Below, in pieces: positions 1 to 9,133 of a stretch of DNA of 64,000 nt. A program made the translations under genes and the position numbers. Source of the stretch: an uncultured Chlorobiaceae bacterium (lineage in GTDB: Bacteria > Bacteroidota > Chlorobiia > Chlorobiales > Chlorobiaceae); contig CAIJGA010000013.1 of the NCBI GenBank assembly GCA_903820085.1, positions 48,263 to 112,262 of the forward strand, in the 5' to 3' direction. Numbering within the stretch: position 1 is the first letter of the stretch; every line of letters starts with the position of its first letter. The notes beneath the pieces were generated by a model. That model was not told where the DNA came from. It saw only the letters and a program-made list of their open reading frames with translations, and made no database searches.

Positions 1-225
1 GTCACCCTGGCCGATGCCAAGCGAAAGCAACGCCTCGGCAAGCGCATTGCTTTGCTGCTCCAGTTCTCGGTATGAGAGCGCGGTTCCCTTGAAGTACATT
101 GCTGGATGCCGGGGTTGCTCCTCTGCACTCTTCTGAAGAAAATTGACCAGTGTCTCTTCCGGATAGGGATGAAGCGTGTGGGGAACTCCCTTGTCGTAAT
201 GGCGAATCCAGGGCTTTGCTCTCAT
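1..225 (-). CDS. Acyl-CoA ligase / AMP-dependent synthetase, N-terminal part (runs off window)
   Basis: The reverse strand opens with an ATG at 225 and stays open to base 1, giving 75 residues that begin MRAKPWIRHYDKGVP. The segment with TLVNFLQKSAEEQPRHPAM followed by FKGTALSYRELEQQSNALA is the typical start of long-chain fatty-acid or other acyl-CoA ligases of the AMP-binding family, which activate a carboxylic acid as an acyl-adenylate and pass it to CoA. The AMP-binding motifs would lie beyond the window, so substrate and completeness cannot be judged. The start lies 80 bases downstream of bioA on the same strand, so read-through from the biotin operon is possible, but the AT-rich gap could hold its own promoter. 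Confidence 0.75.
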   Translation of the reverse strand, partial: MRAKPWIRHYDKGVPHTLHPYPEETLVNFLQKSAEEQPRHPAMYFKGTALSYRELEQQSNALAEALLSLGIGQGD

Positions 226-304
226 AGCTGTTTTTAAGTATTAATCTTATACAAATCCAATATAAATGGATATCGTTTATTCCGAAAGCATGCAAGAGAA
301 CAAT

Positions 305-1597
305 TTACCGCATTGAGTCCACAATATTGCAAACCGCAGCAGTTAATATGCAAACCTCTTCGTCGCGCATGATAAAAGGGGGCATAAGATAGACAAGGCG
401 GCCAAAAGGGCGAACCCATACTCCATGGTCAACAAACTGCTTCTGGATGACAGCCATATCGACCGGCTTGTGAAGCTCGACCACTCCTATGGCGCCAAGC
501 ACACGAACATCGGCGACATTGCCTGATGCCCTGCATGGCTCCAGCCCTTTGCGAAGCCCGGTTTCAAGCCGAAGAACCGATGCCTGCCAGTCATAACTGC
601 AAAGAAGGCGTATACTTGCGGATGCGACGGCACAGGCGAGAGGATTTGCCATAAAGGTCGGGCCGTGCATGAAGAGTCCCGGATTGCCTGAACAGATTGT
701 ATCGGCCACATCCTCTGTTGTCAGGGTTGCGGCAAGGGTCATATAGCCGCCGGTGAGCGCTTTGCCGACACACATGATGTCCGGCACTATCGCCGCATGT
801 TCCAGGGCGAACATTTTTCCTGTGCGCCCGAAGCCGGTGGCTATTTCGTCGAGAATAAGGAGAACGTTGAAGTGGTCACAGAGCTCCCGGAGTCTTGAGA
901 GATAGTGCCAGGAATAAAAGCGCATTCCCCCCGCGCCCTGAACAACCGGCTCAATAATCACGGCAGCAATCTCCCGGTGATGCAACTCAAGCTGCAAGCG
1001 AAGGCCGGCAATATCTTCATCGTTGCAGGGCTCACCAAACCGGCACGCGGGAGCTTCGGCAAAGTACTGCTCCGGCATTACCCCAGAAAAGAGGGAGTGC
1101 ATGCCGGTTACCGGATCGCAGACCGACATGGCAGCAAAGGTGTCGCCATGGTATCCGGAACAAACCGTCAGCAAGCGGTTTTTCTGTTTTTCACCCAGAG
1201 CTGCCCAGTACTGAAATGCCATCTTGATGGCCACTTCAACCGCGACGGAACCGGAGTCGCTGAAAAATACCTTCTGCAGCGGGTGAGGAGTGAGTGCAAT
1301 CAACTGTTTGGCAAGAGTTACGGCCGGTTCATGGGTAAGACCTCCAAACATGACATGGCTCATGCGCTGAAGCTGCGAGACCATCGCATCGTTGAGCACA
1401 GGATGGTTGTAGCCATGAATGGCAGCCCACCAGGAAGACATTCCGTCAATAAGCCGGCGACCATCCTCCAGTTCAAGAAAAACATCGTATGCCCGGGAAA
1501 CCGGATAAACCGGAAGAGGAGCCGTTACCGATGTGTAGGGATGCCAGACGTGATGACGGTCAAAATCAAGATCAATGGTTCTGGATTGCATGGCCAT
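305..1597 (-). CDS. bioA: Adenosylmethionine-8-amino-7-oxononanoate aminotransferase
   Basis: BioA (430 aa) is a PLP enzyme that moves an amino group from S-adenosylmethionine to 8-amino-7-oxononanoate (KAPA), giving 7,8-diaminononanoate in biotin synthesis. Class III aminotransferase marks are visible: [13 protein letters not shown] near residues 54-66, [11 protein letters not shown] at 250-260 with Asp250 facing the PLP ring nitrogen, and the Schiff-base Lys279 in VGKALTGG. The length is normal for BioA. A second ATG lies two codons downstream, so the start could be 1591. It is the last gene of the bio operon, 30 bases after bioD. Confidence 0.96.
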   Translation of the reverse strand: MAMQSRTIDLDFDRHHVWHPYTSVTAPLPVYPVSRAYDVFLELEDGRRLIDGMSSWWAAIHGYNHPVLNDAMVSQLQRMSHVMFGGLTHEPAVTLAKQLIALTPHPLQKVFFSDSGSVAVEVAIKMAFQYWAALGEKQKNRLLTVCSGYHGDTFAAMSVCDPVTGMHSLFSGVMPEQYFAEAPACRFGEPCNDEDIAGLRLQLELHHREIAAVIIEPVVQGAGGMRFYSWHYLSRLRELCDHFNVLLILDEIATGFGRTGKMFALEHAAIVPDIMCVGKALTGGYMTLAATLTTEDVADTICSGNPGLFMHGPTFMANPLACAVASASIRLLCSYDWQASVLRLETGLRKGLEPCRASGNVADVRVLGAIGVVELHKPVDMAVIQKQFVDHGVWVRPFGRLVYLMPPFIMRDEEVCILTAAVCNIVDSMR

Positions 1598-1627
1598 ACC
1601 GGTGAGCTAAGGAACTGGGAAAAATTA

Positions 1628-2302
1628 TCAAAAAGAGAGAAGTGCAAGAGCATCCAAGTCAAGCCGGCCATCACGCAGGTTGATGATCGGGGCCTTATAT
1701 CCCTCCTTGACCAGATAGTGACCGATAACTTGACGTGTATCATCGGCAATCAGCTTGTCGGCAGGCTGAAAAGAGTTGTAGATAACTCCCCGGATAACGA
1801 TACCCCTTTTCACACAGGCCTCGATCGAGAGGAGGGTGTGGTTAATGCTGCCAAGCCGGGGACTTGTCACCAGCAAAAGCCCGTATCCGGCATCACTGAT
1901 ATAGTCCGCAAAAAGAAGATCCGAAGCAAGCGGGACAAGGAGCCCGCCAACCCCTTCAAGAAGCACGAGGTCGTAGCGTTGCTGCAGGGCGTGGGTAGAT
2001 CGGCGGATATGGTGAAGATCGATCTCAGCGCCTTCCAGGCGGGCTGAAAGGTGAGGTGAGGCTGGAAAGGAGAAGACACAAGGGGAGGTGAGCCCCTCAC
2101 GGTCGGCATCTTGCAGGCCGATGCCCATCAGGCGACGGTGCTCAAGAATATCTTCAGCCATCCCTTCGCAACCGGTCTGGACAATTTTCTGTGTGATGAC
2201 CTTTTTTCCCTGCTGCAGCAGGACTTTTGCAAGCAGGCCGGTCACATATGTTTTTCCGATTCCGGTGTCGATACCGGCAACCGCGATGACGGCTCCGCTC
2301 AT
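1628..2302 (-). CDS. bioD: ATP-dependent dethiobiotin synthetase
   Basis: BioD (224 aa from this start) closes the ureido ring of dethiobiotin from diaminononanoate, CO2 and ATP. The P-loop variant GIDTGIGKT lies at residues 10-18, the Lys of the TQKIVQTG segment near 39, and LLEGVGGLLVPL near 114-125 matches the BioD active-site loop. I chose the ATG at 2302 because its ATGA overlaps the bioC stop, as usual for translational coupling; an ATG eight codons upstream at 2326 lies inside bioC and would add a non-homologous extension. Confidence 0.95.
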   Translation of the reverse strand: MSGAVIAVAGIDTGIGKTYVTGLLAKVLLQQGKKVITQKIVQTGCEGMAEDILEHRRLMGIGLQDADREGLTSPCVFSFPASPHLSARLEGAEIDLHHIRRSTHALQQRYDLVLLEGVGGLLVPLASDLLFADYISDAGYGLLLVTSPRLGSINHTLLSIEACVKRGIVIRGVIYNSFQPADKLIADDTRQVIGHYLVKEGYKAPIINLRDGRLDLDALALLSF

Positions 2303-3081
2303 GATTCTCTTTTTTTCAGACAGCAATAAACAGGATGATAGGTCAGATAAACACCGTTTTCACAGGAAAAAAGTCGCCGATACTCTTCGATAAAATGAAT
2401 ATAGCGGCTTTTGGTCCATGAGCGGCGAAGCAACCCGTTGACACCGGTCTGCCGTATATGATGCAACATCGCTTCTGGTGAACTGAATTCCATGCGCGTA
2501 TGCTCTTCGCGGCTGACGGTCAGATCGAAATACCGTCCGGCTAGCAGTTCAAGCTCTCCGAGAGTATGATAGCTAAGCCCGACACCCTCAATGCACGATA
2601 TTTCCCGCATGTTCGAGGTGCCAAAGGTGCTGAAGGCGAGCATGCCGCCGGGCTTGAGATGAGCGGAGATGTTTCTGAAAAATCCGTCTAGGTCATCAAG
2701 CCATTGCAATGTAGCATTCGAAGCAACAAGATCCAGCGCCGAAGGCAACAGCTCCTGACGCTCGATATCCCCGGCAAGAAAGTGAAACTCTTCAACGGGA
2801 TGCCGGACAAGAACCCCCTCAAGAGCGTAATGGCTCTCTTCGACCAGATCATTGGCATAATAGCTCTTGACAGAGCAGCGGCTCAGCAGTTCAGCCGTGA
2901 ATGCTCCTGAACCTGAACCAACTTCAAGAACCCGCTCAAACGAGCAGCCAGGATCCTCGCGACAGATAATCTCCGTAAGTTCTTCGGCCATCGCTTTCTG
3001 CACCACGGCCTGACCGCCATAGCTTCTGAGTGTGCGGGAAAATCGTTCGCGAACCAATTGCTTGTTGATCAACGGAGGCAT
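2299..3081 (-). CDS. bioC: Malonyl-ACP O-methyltransferase BioC
   Basis: BioC (260 aa) methylates the free carboxyl of malonyl-ACP so that it can enter fatty-acid elongation and become pimeloyl-ACP methyl ester. The start, INKQLVRERFSRTLRSYG, is the BioC N-terminal signature. The SAM-binding motif I, RVLEVGSGSGAFT, lies near residues 50-62, and LVASNATLQWLDD near 119-131 is motif IV-like. It overlaps bioG upstream by 13 bases and bioD downstream by ATGA. Pairing with BioG shows that this organism uses the BioC pathway to pimelate. Confidence 0.93.
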   Translation of the reverse strand: MPPLINKQLVRERFSRTLRSYGGQAVVQKAMAEELTEIICREDPGCSFERVLEVGSGSGAFTAELLSRCSVKSYYANDLVEESHYALEGVLVRHPVEEFHFLAGDIERQELLPSALDLVASNATLQWLDDLDGFFRNISAHLKPGGMLAFSTFGTSNMREISCIEGVGLSYHTLGELELLAGRYFDLTVSREEHTRMEFSSPEAMLHHIRQTGVNGLLRRSWTKSRYIHFIEEYRRLFSCENGVYLTYHPVYCCLKKRES

Positions 3082-3758
3082 TCGAGCACCTCCTGAAGGT
3101 TACTGAAATGGAAAAACGGGAAGTGGGGCATATCGGCTATAACGGTTTGAGGAACACCTTTCCATGCTTGGTACTGCTGTTGTGCAGGGAAAACAAGATC
3201 GCGTCCGCCAATAATGGCATGATCATAGCGCCATGCGATGCTGCCAGCTGAATTAGGTGCCAGAAAGTGCTCCTGCAACTGCACCAGCTCTGCCCGCTGA
3301 TCAGCTGCTGAGCGATCGGGCGACATGCTTGAAAAAAGAGCGAGGATTTCGCCTGTACCACACATCCTGCGATTGAAGCTGCTGCGACTCTTTTCAGACC
3401 AGGCTGCAAGGGTTGCCTGAAAAACCTCATGGTTGATACCTTTTTCTGCACTTACCGGATGGAGAGTCCCGTTGATGGCAATCGCATACGATATCGGGGG
3501 CAGTTCAATATGTTGCGCGACCCAGACCCCGAATGACCAGGCAACAAGTGTTATTCGGCCGTAACGGCTGACCTCATCGATAAAACCCGGGCCAGGCTCC
3601 AGAGAACTGTAGTCATAGCAAAGCAGGAGATCCGAGGCAAACCCGTCAGAAAGTGACTCTGCGAGAAGGTAGTCGGCAATGCGTCGATCCATACCCCATC
3701 CATTAAAGAAAAGCAGAAGCTCTTCAGCTCCCTCTTTTCTGAGCCATACTGTTTTCAT
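3069..3758 (-). CDS. bioG: Pimeloyl-ACP methyl ester esterase BioG (DUF452)
   Basis: BioG (229 aa) is an alpha/beta-hydrolase that removes the methyl group added by BioC, ending chain elongation at pimeloyl-ACP; it replaces E. coli BioH. The compact DUF452 form is recognisable: LLLFFNGWGMD near residues 14-24 (oxyanion region), nucleophile Ser75 in VAWSFGVWVA, and a C-terminal MPHFPFFHF segment that carries the likely catalytic His. It starts at 3758, overlapping the bioF stop by four bases, and its end overlaps bioC. No BioH, BioV, BioK or BioI homologue is seen nearby. Confidence 0.88.
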   Translation of the reverse strand: MKTVWLRKEGAEELLLFFNGWGMDRRIADYLLAESLSDGFASDLLLCYDYSSLEPGPGFIDEVSRYGRITLVAWSFGVWVAQHIELPPISYAIAINGTLHPVSAEKGINHEVFQATLAAWSEKSRSSFNRRMCGTGEILALFSSMSPDRSAADQRAELVQLQEHFLAPNSAGSIAWRYDHAIIGGRDLVFPAQQQYQAWKGVPQTVIADMPHFPFFHFSNLQEVLECLR

Positions 3759-4924
3759 GATCCCGTTATCCCTCCAATGAGTTCCGCTATCGGTTCAATA
3801 TCTTCCCACCGCAGTGTTGAGCGGAGCGAAATGCGGATCCGTGCGCTTTTTTCCGGAACTGTAGGCGGTCGCACCGGAAGACAAAGAAACCCGGCATCCC
3901 GGAGCCGGGCAGCGAGTGCCACGGCAAGCGCGTTGCTGCCGGTAATCACCGGCACAATATGACTTTCGCCGGGAACATCAAGAGACTGAGCAATCAACGC
4001 ACAGCGAAGCCTTGAGGCAAGTTGCAGGAGCGCCTGCCGCTCCCGCTGCATGGTGACCTGCCGTTCAAGCGTGAGCAAGCTCCAGCCAAGAATTGCGGGC
4101 GGCAGCGCTGTGGTAAAAATAAAGGAGCGCATGGTATTGATCAGGTACTCCCTGACCAGAGAACTCATCACGGCGTAAGCGCCCGTTGATGCCAGCGCCT
4201 TGCCAAATGTACCGGTAATGATATCAATCTGCTTTACCACTCCGGCCGTTTCACACAGACCAAGGCCCCGCTCTCCGAAGACTCCGACACCATGCGCTTC
4301 ATCGACAATAAGCAGGGCTCCGTACTTCTCTTTCAGGGCAACAAGCCTCGTCAGATCGGCAAGGTCTCCGTCCATGCTGAAAACCGATTCGGTAACAATG
4401 AATATCTGGCGGTAGCGACCGGCAGCTCCCGCAAGCAGCTCTTCAAGATGTTCGTAGTCGAGGTGACGGTAGCGCTGCCAGGGGGCTTCGGCAATCTGCA
4501 TGCCATCAATGATGCTTGCATGGTTTTTCCGGTCACTGAGCACAAGATCATGACGGCCGCTGAGTGCAGGAATGATGCCTATGTTGGCATGGTAGCCGCT
4601 ATTGAACACCAGCGCTGCTTCACGTCCATAGAGCGAGGCCAGAGCTGTTTCCAACTGGTCGTAGAGCGGATGGTTGCCCGTCAGAAGACGGGAGGAAGAG
4701 CTGGTCATGGCATACTGCCTCCCACTGAGCTCTTCGGCATAACCGGCAAGCATCTCCCTGTCGTCACCAAGACCGAGATAATCGTTCGAGGAGAGGTTCA
4801 GGAGGAGCTGACCGTTCACCGCTATATGCTTGCCATTGCGGGCAGTAATATCCGGAAGTGTCCGGTAGCGGTCAAGACGCCGGAGCTCATCGAGCTCCTG
4901 ACTGATCCGTTCTTGAAACTGCAT
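3755..4924 (-). CDS. bioF: 8-amino-7-oxononanoate synthase
   Basis: BioF (389 aa) condenses pimeloyl-ACP with L-alanine to give KAPA, releasing CO2. It belongs to the PLP alpha-oxoamine synthase family: LNLSSNDYLGL near residues 43-53, VDEAHGVGVFGERG near 207-220, and the PLP lysine in TGTFGKALAS at Lys242. The start at 4924 is preferred because GAAGGAAAGG lies just upstream as a ribosome site and because the next ATG upstream (4966) lies inside bioB. The bioB stop is 13 bases upstream. Confidence 0.95.
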   Translation of the reverse strand: MQFQERISQELDELRRLDRYRTLPDITARNGKHIAVNGQLLLNLSSNDYLGLGDDREMLAGYAEELSGRQYAMTSSSSRLLTGNHPLYDQLETALASLYGREAALVFNSGYHANIGIIPALSGRHDLVLSDRKNHASIIDGMQIAEAPWQRYRHLDYEHLEELLAGAAGRYRQIFIVTESVFSMDGDLADLTRLVALKEKYGALLIVDEAHGVGVFGERGLGLCETAGVVKQIDIITGTFGKALASTGAYAVMSSLVREYLINTMRSFIFTTALPPAILGWSLLTLERQVTMQRERQALLQLASRLRCALIAQSLDVPGESHIVPVITGSNALAVALAARLRDAGFLCLPVRPPTVPEKSARIRISLRSTLRWEDIEPIAELIGGITGS

Positions 4925-4937
4925 GGCGGCCTTTCCT

Positions 4938-5936
4938 TCAGTTAAAACTTGCAATCTGGGCTGCAAACCGGTTGTCGTCGGCGATATCGCGTCCCCGGGT
5001 GGTCAGGTAGCCTCCTGTAAGATAACCGTTTGCCCCCGACAACATCAGCAGCCCCTGAAAATCTTTCATGATCGTCTCCCTGCCAGCGGCAAACTTGATG
5101 ACTTTATGAGGATGCGCCAGACGGCAGATGGCGAAAGTTTTCACAATTTCTGCCACAGAAACAGGCTCTTTTCCTGCAAGCGGAGTCCCTTCGATCGGCA
5201 CCAGTACATTGAGCGGTATGACGGAAACGTCGAGCTCCTTAAGGGCAAAAATCATGGCAATCCGATCCTGCATACTCTCTCCAACCCCCATGATACCTCC
5301 ACAACAAACTGAAATATTGTTTTTTCTCAACAGCTTGATAGTCTCAATCCGCTCTTCGACACTGTGGGTATCGGCAATGAGCGTACTGTATTTCTCGGGC
5401 GCAACCTGGATGTTGATGTTGTAATGGGCAATGCCATGCGTTGCAAGTGCTGCCGCAGGCTCTTCGCCCAACATGCCAAAAGAGGCACAGACACTCAACT
5501 CCGGCAACTCCGCATGGAGACGGTCAATCATGTCGAGCAGTCGCTGAAACTCCGGGGTTATCCTTTTATAGCCGTAACCACTGGTGACGATTCCGAAATG
5601 GGAGATCCCTGCGGCAAAACAGTTCCGCGCCTCAATAAGCACGGATTCTTCATTGACAAGATCATAGACTTCGATATCGGCACGATTGTGCTTGGACTGT
5701 GCACAAAAACGGCAGTTTTCACCGCAAACGCCAGATTTGGCATTCATGATGGAACAGGCGTGTAGCGATTCAGATGAATAGCGGTTTTTAACCTTGTTTG
5801 CCAGGGCTGCCAAATCAAGCGCAAGCTCACCGGGCAAATTTGCAAGGAGAAGGGCTTCGGCATGGCTGATCGGTTCTCCGGTTTCAAGGACACGATACGC
5901 CGCAACAATTTGAGGATGTATTACTGTTGATTCCAT
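4938..5936 (-). CDS. bioB: Biotin synthase (radical SAM)
   Basis: BioB (332 aa) inserts sulfur into dethiobiotin to make biotin. The radical-SAM cluster motif CGENCRFC gives Cys71, Cys75 and Cys78 for the 4Fe-4S cluster that cleaves SAM. Later cysteines in LSVCASFG and [10 protein letters not shown], and the Arg of [10 protein letters not shown], match the ligands of the auxiliary 2Fe-2S cluster. The length is normal. It is the second gene of the operon, 20 bases after birA, so it is read from the BirA-controlled promoter. Confidence 0.97.
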   Translation of the reverse strand: MESTVIHPQIVAAYRVLETGEPISHAEALLLANLPGELALDLAALANKVKNRYSSESLHACSIMNAKSGVCGENCRFCAQSKHNRADIEVYDLVNEESVLIEARNCFAAGISHFGIVTSGYGYKRITPEFQRLLDMIDRLHAELPELSVCASFGMLGEEPAAALATHGIAHYNINIQVAPEKYSTLIADTHSVEERIETIKLLRKNNISVCCGGIMGVGESMQDRIAMIFALKELDVSVIPLNVLVPIEGTPLAGKEPVSVAEIVKTFAICRLAHPHKVIKFAAGRETIMKDFQGLLMLSGANGYLTGGYLTTRGRDIADDNRFAAQIASFN

Positions 5937-5956
5937 AATAAATTAAATGGGTTTTG

Positions 5957-6943
5957 TTATGACAAGGATGTTCGCAGATGCGCCTCTCCAGACGAAACGA
6001 GGACGGTTTCTCCCTCCGCATTTTCGAGCCTCAGCTCTCCTCTGCAGGATATCCCCCTTACCGTTCCGTTCATGCTTCGTTTTAACTGGTCGACCGTCAC
6101 CTCCTTCGACTGCAAGAGAGAGTGTGCTTCGAGATAGGGAAGAATAAAGCTGAGATCCTCCTGTAGCAGCCATTCGTCATAGAGTGGCTCGAAATGGTTG
6201 AGGACTGAGGCAAGAAGCTCCGGCCTCAACAAAAGCTCTCCTCTCTCCAAAAAAAGCGAGGTTGCACTATCCTGCAGAAGGGGAGGAAACTCTGACTGGT
6301 TTACATTGATACCGATGCCAACAACGACAAAATGTGTAAAGTCTGGTTCTGACTGCATTTCACATAACACACCACACAACTTTTTGCCGCGGACAAGAAT
6401 ATCGTTCGGCCACTTGATCTTCGCCACAAGATCGGAAGAAAGCTTACTGAATGCCTGGTGAATGGCTGCAGCTACCAGCAACGTCAGCTGCGGTACGCGA
6501 ATTGAAGGCACGCCAGGACGTAAAATCAGGGAAAAATAGAGATTGACACCAGGAGGCGATACCCAGATACGCCCCATTCTCCCCCGACCACCAGTCTGGG
6601 AATCAGCCACAACCACACAGCCTTCCGGCGCGCCGTCAACAGCCATGGCCTTGGCCAGAATATTGGTCGATGCGGTAAGGGGGTGATAGATGATTTTTCT
6701 TCCAAATCGATTGCCAGTCAGAAATGGCAGCACTTCAGCCTCCACTGGACGGCCGGTCATGCCTGAAAGCCGGTAACCTCGCCCTGTTACGGCATCAATC
6801 TGATAACCTTCGCTCCGCAGCAGGCCAATATGCTTCCATACAGCGCTTCTGGTAATACTGAATTCATGGCAAAGAGATTCACCCGACAGGAAATCCGGAA
6901 CTGTCATCAGGCGGTTAAAAATCTGTGCGGTAACAACGTTCAT
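5957..6943 (-). CDS. birA: Biotin-protein ligase and biotin repressor
   Basis: BirA (328 aa from this start) makes biotinyl-AMP and attaches biotin to the acetyl-CoA carboxylase carrier protein. This is the bifunctional class II form: an N-terminal winged helix-turn-helix (about residues 5-60, with SITRSAVWKHIGLLRSEGY) precedes the ligase. The ligase shows GGRGRMGRIWVSPPG (ATP/biotinyl-AMP loop) and KIKWPNDILV, whose Lys is the conserved biotin contact, then a C-terminal SH3-like domain. I prefer the ATG at 6943: an alternative at 6988 begins two bases from the operator and adds 15 residues with no homology. It heads the operon and probably represses itself. Confidence 0.93.
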   Translation of the reverse strand: MNVVTAQIFNRLMTVPDFLSGESLCHEFSITRSAVWKHIGLLRSEGYQIDAVTGRGYRLSGMTGRPVEAEVLPFLTGNRFGRKIIYHPLTASTNILAKAMAVDGAPEGCVVVADSQTGGRGRMGRIWVSPPGVNLYFSLILRPGVPSIRVPQLTLLVAAAIHQAFSKLSSDLVAKIKWPNDILVRGKKLCGVLCEMQSEPDFTHFVVVGIGINVNQSEFPPLLQDSATSLFLERGELLLRPELLASVLNHFEPLYDEWLLQEDLSFILPYLEAHSLLQSKEVTVDQLKRSMNGTVRGISCRGELRLENAEGETVLVSSGEAHLRTSLS

Positions 6944-6990
6944 GACAGGGAATAGAGGATGCGGAAAAATAGCTGCGTTTCCCGCCAAAA

Positions 6991-7020
6991 TGTAAACCTG
7001 AATGTAGCCGAAGGTTTACA
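6991..7020. promoter_or_regulatory. BirA operator (biotin box)
   Basis: A perfect inverted repeat, TGTAAACC at 6991-6998 and GGTTTACA at 7013-7020, is separated by 14 bases. This is the known BirA site pattern (TTGTAAACC...GGTTTACAA) bound by a holo-BirA dimer. It lies 47 bases upstream of the chosen birA start and overlaps the predicted promoter, so bound BirA would block RNA polymerase when biotin is plentiful. Confidence 0.92.
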
Positions 7021-7029
7021 ACTTTGCAA
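7001..7029 (-). promoter_or_regulatory. Predicted sigma-70 promoter of the bio operon
   Basis: On the minus strand a -35-like TTGCAA (7029-7024) is followed after exactly 17 bases by a -10-like TACATT (7006-7001). Each matches four of six consensus bases. The -10 box lies in the spacer of the BirA operator, the arrangement expected for repression by steric blocking. The element is weak by itself; the support comes from spacing and position. Confidence 0.55.
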
Positions 7030-7176
7030 TAAGAAAAACACAACGAACAAGAAAGAACGCTATAACACGTAACATGCTTCAGGATGAACAGTGGCAAACA
7101 ACTCGCCCCTGGCTTGTTTCGGAAAATTGTTTTGACAGTGTGAATGATTTATGGGGAAGCGCAATCTGACTGATGC

Positions 7177-8913
7177 TCAGCGGCCTATTGCAGCCATGTT
7201 GGCGGTTTCATAATTTTTCCGGTAGGTCTGCACTCCCTGAAAAATGGTATACGCGATCTTTGCCTGCTCCTGACGATCGCGAAGCCTATGTTCCTCACCG
7301 GGATTGGAGAGGTATCCCACCTCAACAAGAGCGCTCGGCATGGAAGGTGTCCATAACACCATGAAGCCTGCCTGGCGCACTCCTCCTCTTTTATTGGCCG
7401 GATGTGGAGAGGGTGGGTTGAGAATATGCTGGGCAAGGGATGATGATTGTCGGGCAAAGGCGCTCTGAGCCATGCTGCTCATGATGAGGTACTCTTCAGT
7501 AAACCCTTTGTATGCCAGACTGGCATCAGCTTCCTTTCGGATAACCGAGTTTTCCAGCATCGCAACATCAAGCGCTGCCTTGGTTTTATGGGGGCCGAGA
7601 ATATAGACTTCGGAACCGCAGGCATTGCGGTTTGGACTTGCATTGCAATGCACGCTGATAAAGAGCTTTCCACCGCTCTGGTTTGCTATTTTCCCTCGTT
7701 GATGCAGGGGAATAAAGGTATCGTCCATTCTTGTATAGATCACTCTCACATCCGGCCACTTCTGGGAGATAAATCTTCCGAGGTCATGGACAATATTGAG
7801 AGCGACATCTTTTTCATTGGTACCGTTTCCACTTGTCGCCCCGGGATCTTTTCCTCCATGACCTGCATCAAGCACAATGGTATCAAGCTTCCACTTTTCA
7901 ACATCGTGACTGAGCACCTGTGCGATCTGTCGCTCCTTTTCCCTTCTGCGAATTGCCTCCACATCAGCTTTACAATGGATATATAGCAGATAGCTGTAAT
8001 TTTTTTTATCTCGCTGAAATTCGACCGAATTGATGACAAATGAGTGATTGTCGAGCGCCAGAGTAAACTGCAACCCTGACCCTGCCACCTGTTTCGGAGT
8101 GATTGCCTTGACCACGCCGCTGCCATACACTTTAGTTAAAGCGCTGATATCACAAGTTGCCTTTTCAAGCGAAAAACAGGAGTACCCTTCAGCATTGGGC
8201 TTCACCAGTGAAGCCTGAGTAGCCGCACCGGAAGCTGAAAAGATGACAATCGCTCCATTCGCACGGTTTTTAACCTCAATATCAGTAATGATTGTTCTGA
8301 CTGATTCATCTGGCTTCATAGAACCATCGACAGCCGGTTGCTCTTCGTTAGGGACAACACCGATTGTTCCGGCCGATTCCCCAAAACTTTTTCTTCCAAG
8401 CAAAACACTTATCTGAGAGGTTGAGTGGTTGAACACAACTTCCCTGCCGAGCCAAACGGTCATCAGCCTGCATGCCTGGGTAACCGGCAGCCATATCCTT
8501 GATTGCAAGAGAGACGGTGCTGACTGCAGTTGAATAACCCTTTGATGAAGTTCTGGATCCCTTGAAAGAATACGCACAAAATTATTATCAGCCATGATCG
8601 TACAAATAGAGCCGGGCAGCCCTAAAGATTCCTCAATAACAAGCCGATCCTGTTCCTTGCGGTAACTCAGGCGCAAAGTTCTTGCCAAGGATTCAAGATC
8701 AATCATCAACGTCCTCGGTGTTCTCAAGGCAAGCACCTTCATGGTATAGCCCTGATCGGTTCCTGTGGTCACAACAACAGGAACGGAAGTAGGTCCGTAA
8801 AATTCTACAGGAGCCGCAGGAAGGGCTTTGAAAGAGAGCGTCAGCAGGGTCGTCAGCATCAGAGCGGCGAAACAAGAACGGATACGAAGCAAAAAATGGG
8901 GCATGATAATCAA
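7177..8913 (-). CDS. N-acetylmuramoyl-L-alanine amidase (AmiC/Amidase_3) with N-terminal AMIN-like region
   Basis: This 578-residue exported enzyme cuts the bond between MurNAc and the peptide stem, mainly during daughter-cell separation. A signal peptide is visible (ALMLTTLLTLSFKALPAAP). Residues about 35-340 are non-catalytic, with a copper-amine-oxidase-N-like/AMIN-like binding region. The catalytic Amidase_3 domain follows: LDAGHGGKDPGA (Zn His), a Glu in NEKDVALN, FISVHCNASPN (Zn His) and the catalytic Glu in SALVEVGYLSN. A second ATG at 8904 is possible. It is divergent from topA. Outer-membrane bacteria use such amidases at the septum; the site of action here is inferred. Confidence 0.9.
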   Translation of the reverse strand: MIIMPHFLLRIRSCFAALMLTTLLTLSFKALPAAPVEFYGPTSVPVVVTTGTDQGYTMKVLALRTPRTLMIDLESLARTLRLSYRKEQDRLVIEESLGLPGSICTIMADNNFVRILSRDPELHQRVIQLQSAPSLLQSRIWLPVTQACRLMTVWLGREVVFNHSTSQISVLLGRKSFGESAGTIGVVPNEEQPAVDGSMKPDESVRTIITDIEVKNRANGAIVIFSASGAATQASLVKPNAEGYSCFSLEKATCDISALTKVYGSGVVKAITPKQVAGSGLQFTLALDNHSFVINSVEFQRDKKNYSYLLYIHCKADVEAIRRREKERQIAQVLSHDVEKWKLDTIVLDAGHGGKDPGATSGNGTNEKDVALNIVHDLGRFISQKWPDVRVIYTRMDDTFIPLHQRGKIANQSGGKLFISVHCNASPNRNACGSEVYILGPHKTKAALDVAMLENSVIRKEADASLAYKGFTEEYLIMSSMAQSAFARQSSSLAQHILNPPSPHPANKRGGVRQAGFMVLWTPSMPSALVEVGYLSNPGEEHRLRDRQEQAKIAYTIFQGVQTYRKNYETANMAAIGR

Positions 8914-9133
8914 ATACGTTATGTTTTCCCTTCCATCTTGATTATAAGAATAATAATAAAATATAACTCTTTTGCCCCTTGCTGCCGGTTTTTATAGCCG
9001 TAACTGTTGAGTTCTGGAGCAATCCTGACTGCCAGAATCTGCAACAGGAAAATGGTAAAATTTGTTTTTTGCTCTTCAACACCTATCTTTTTCAAAATTT
9101 TACTTGTAACGCTCTTACTTCCGGGACTGATCC

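Noticed and set aside
905..2047. Long open frame (380 codons) on the plus strand, antisense to bioA and bioD.
   Set aside because: It is a mirror of two well-conserved genes, has no family resemblance and spans their boundary.
4292..4945. 217-codon plus-strand frame antisense to bioF.
   Set aside because: BioF motifs are intact on the minus strand and the frame has no homology that I can see.
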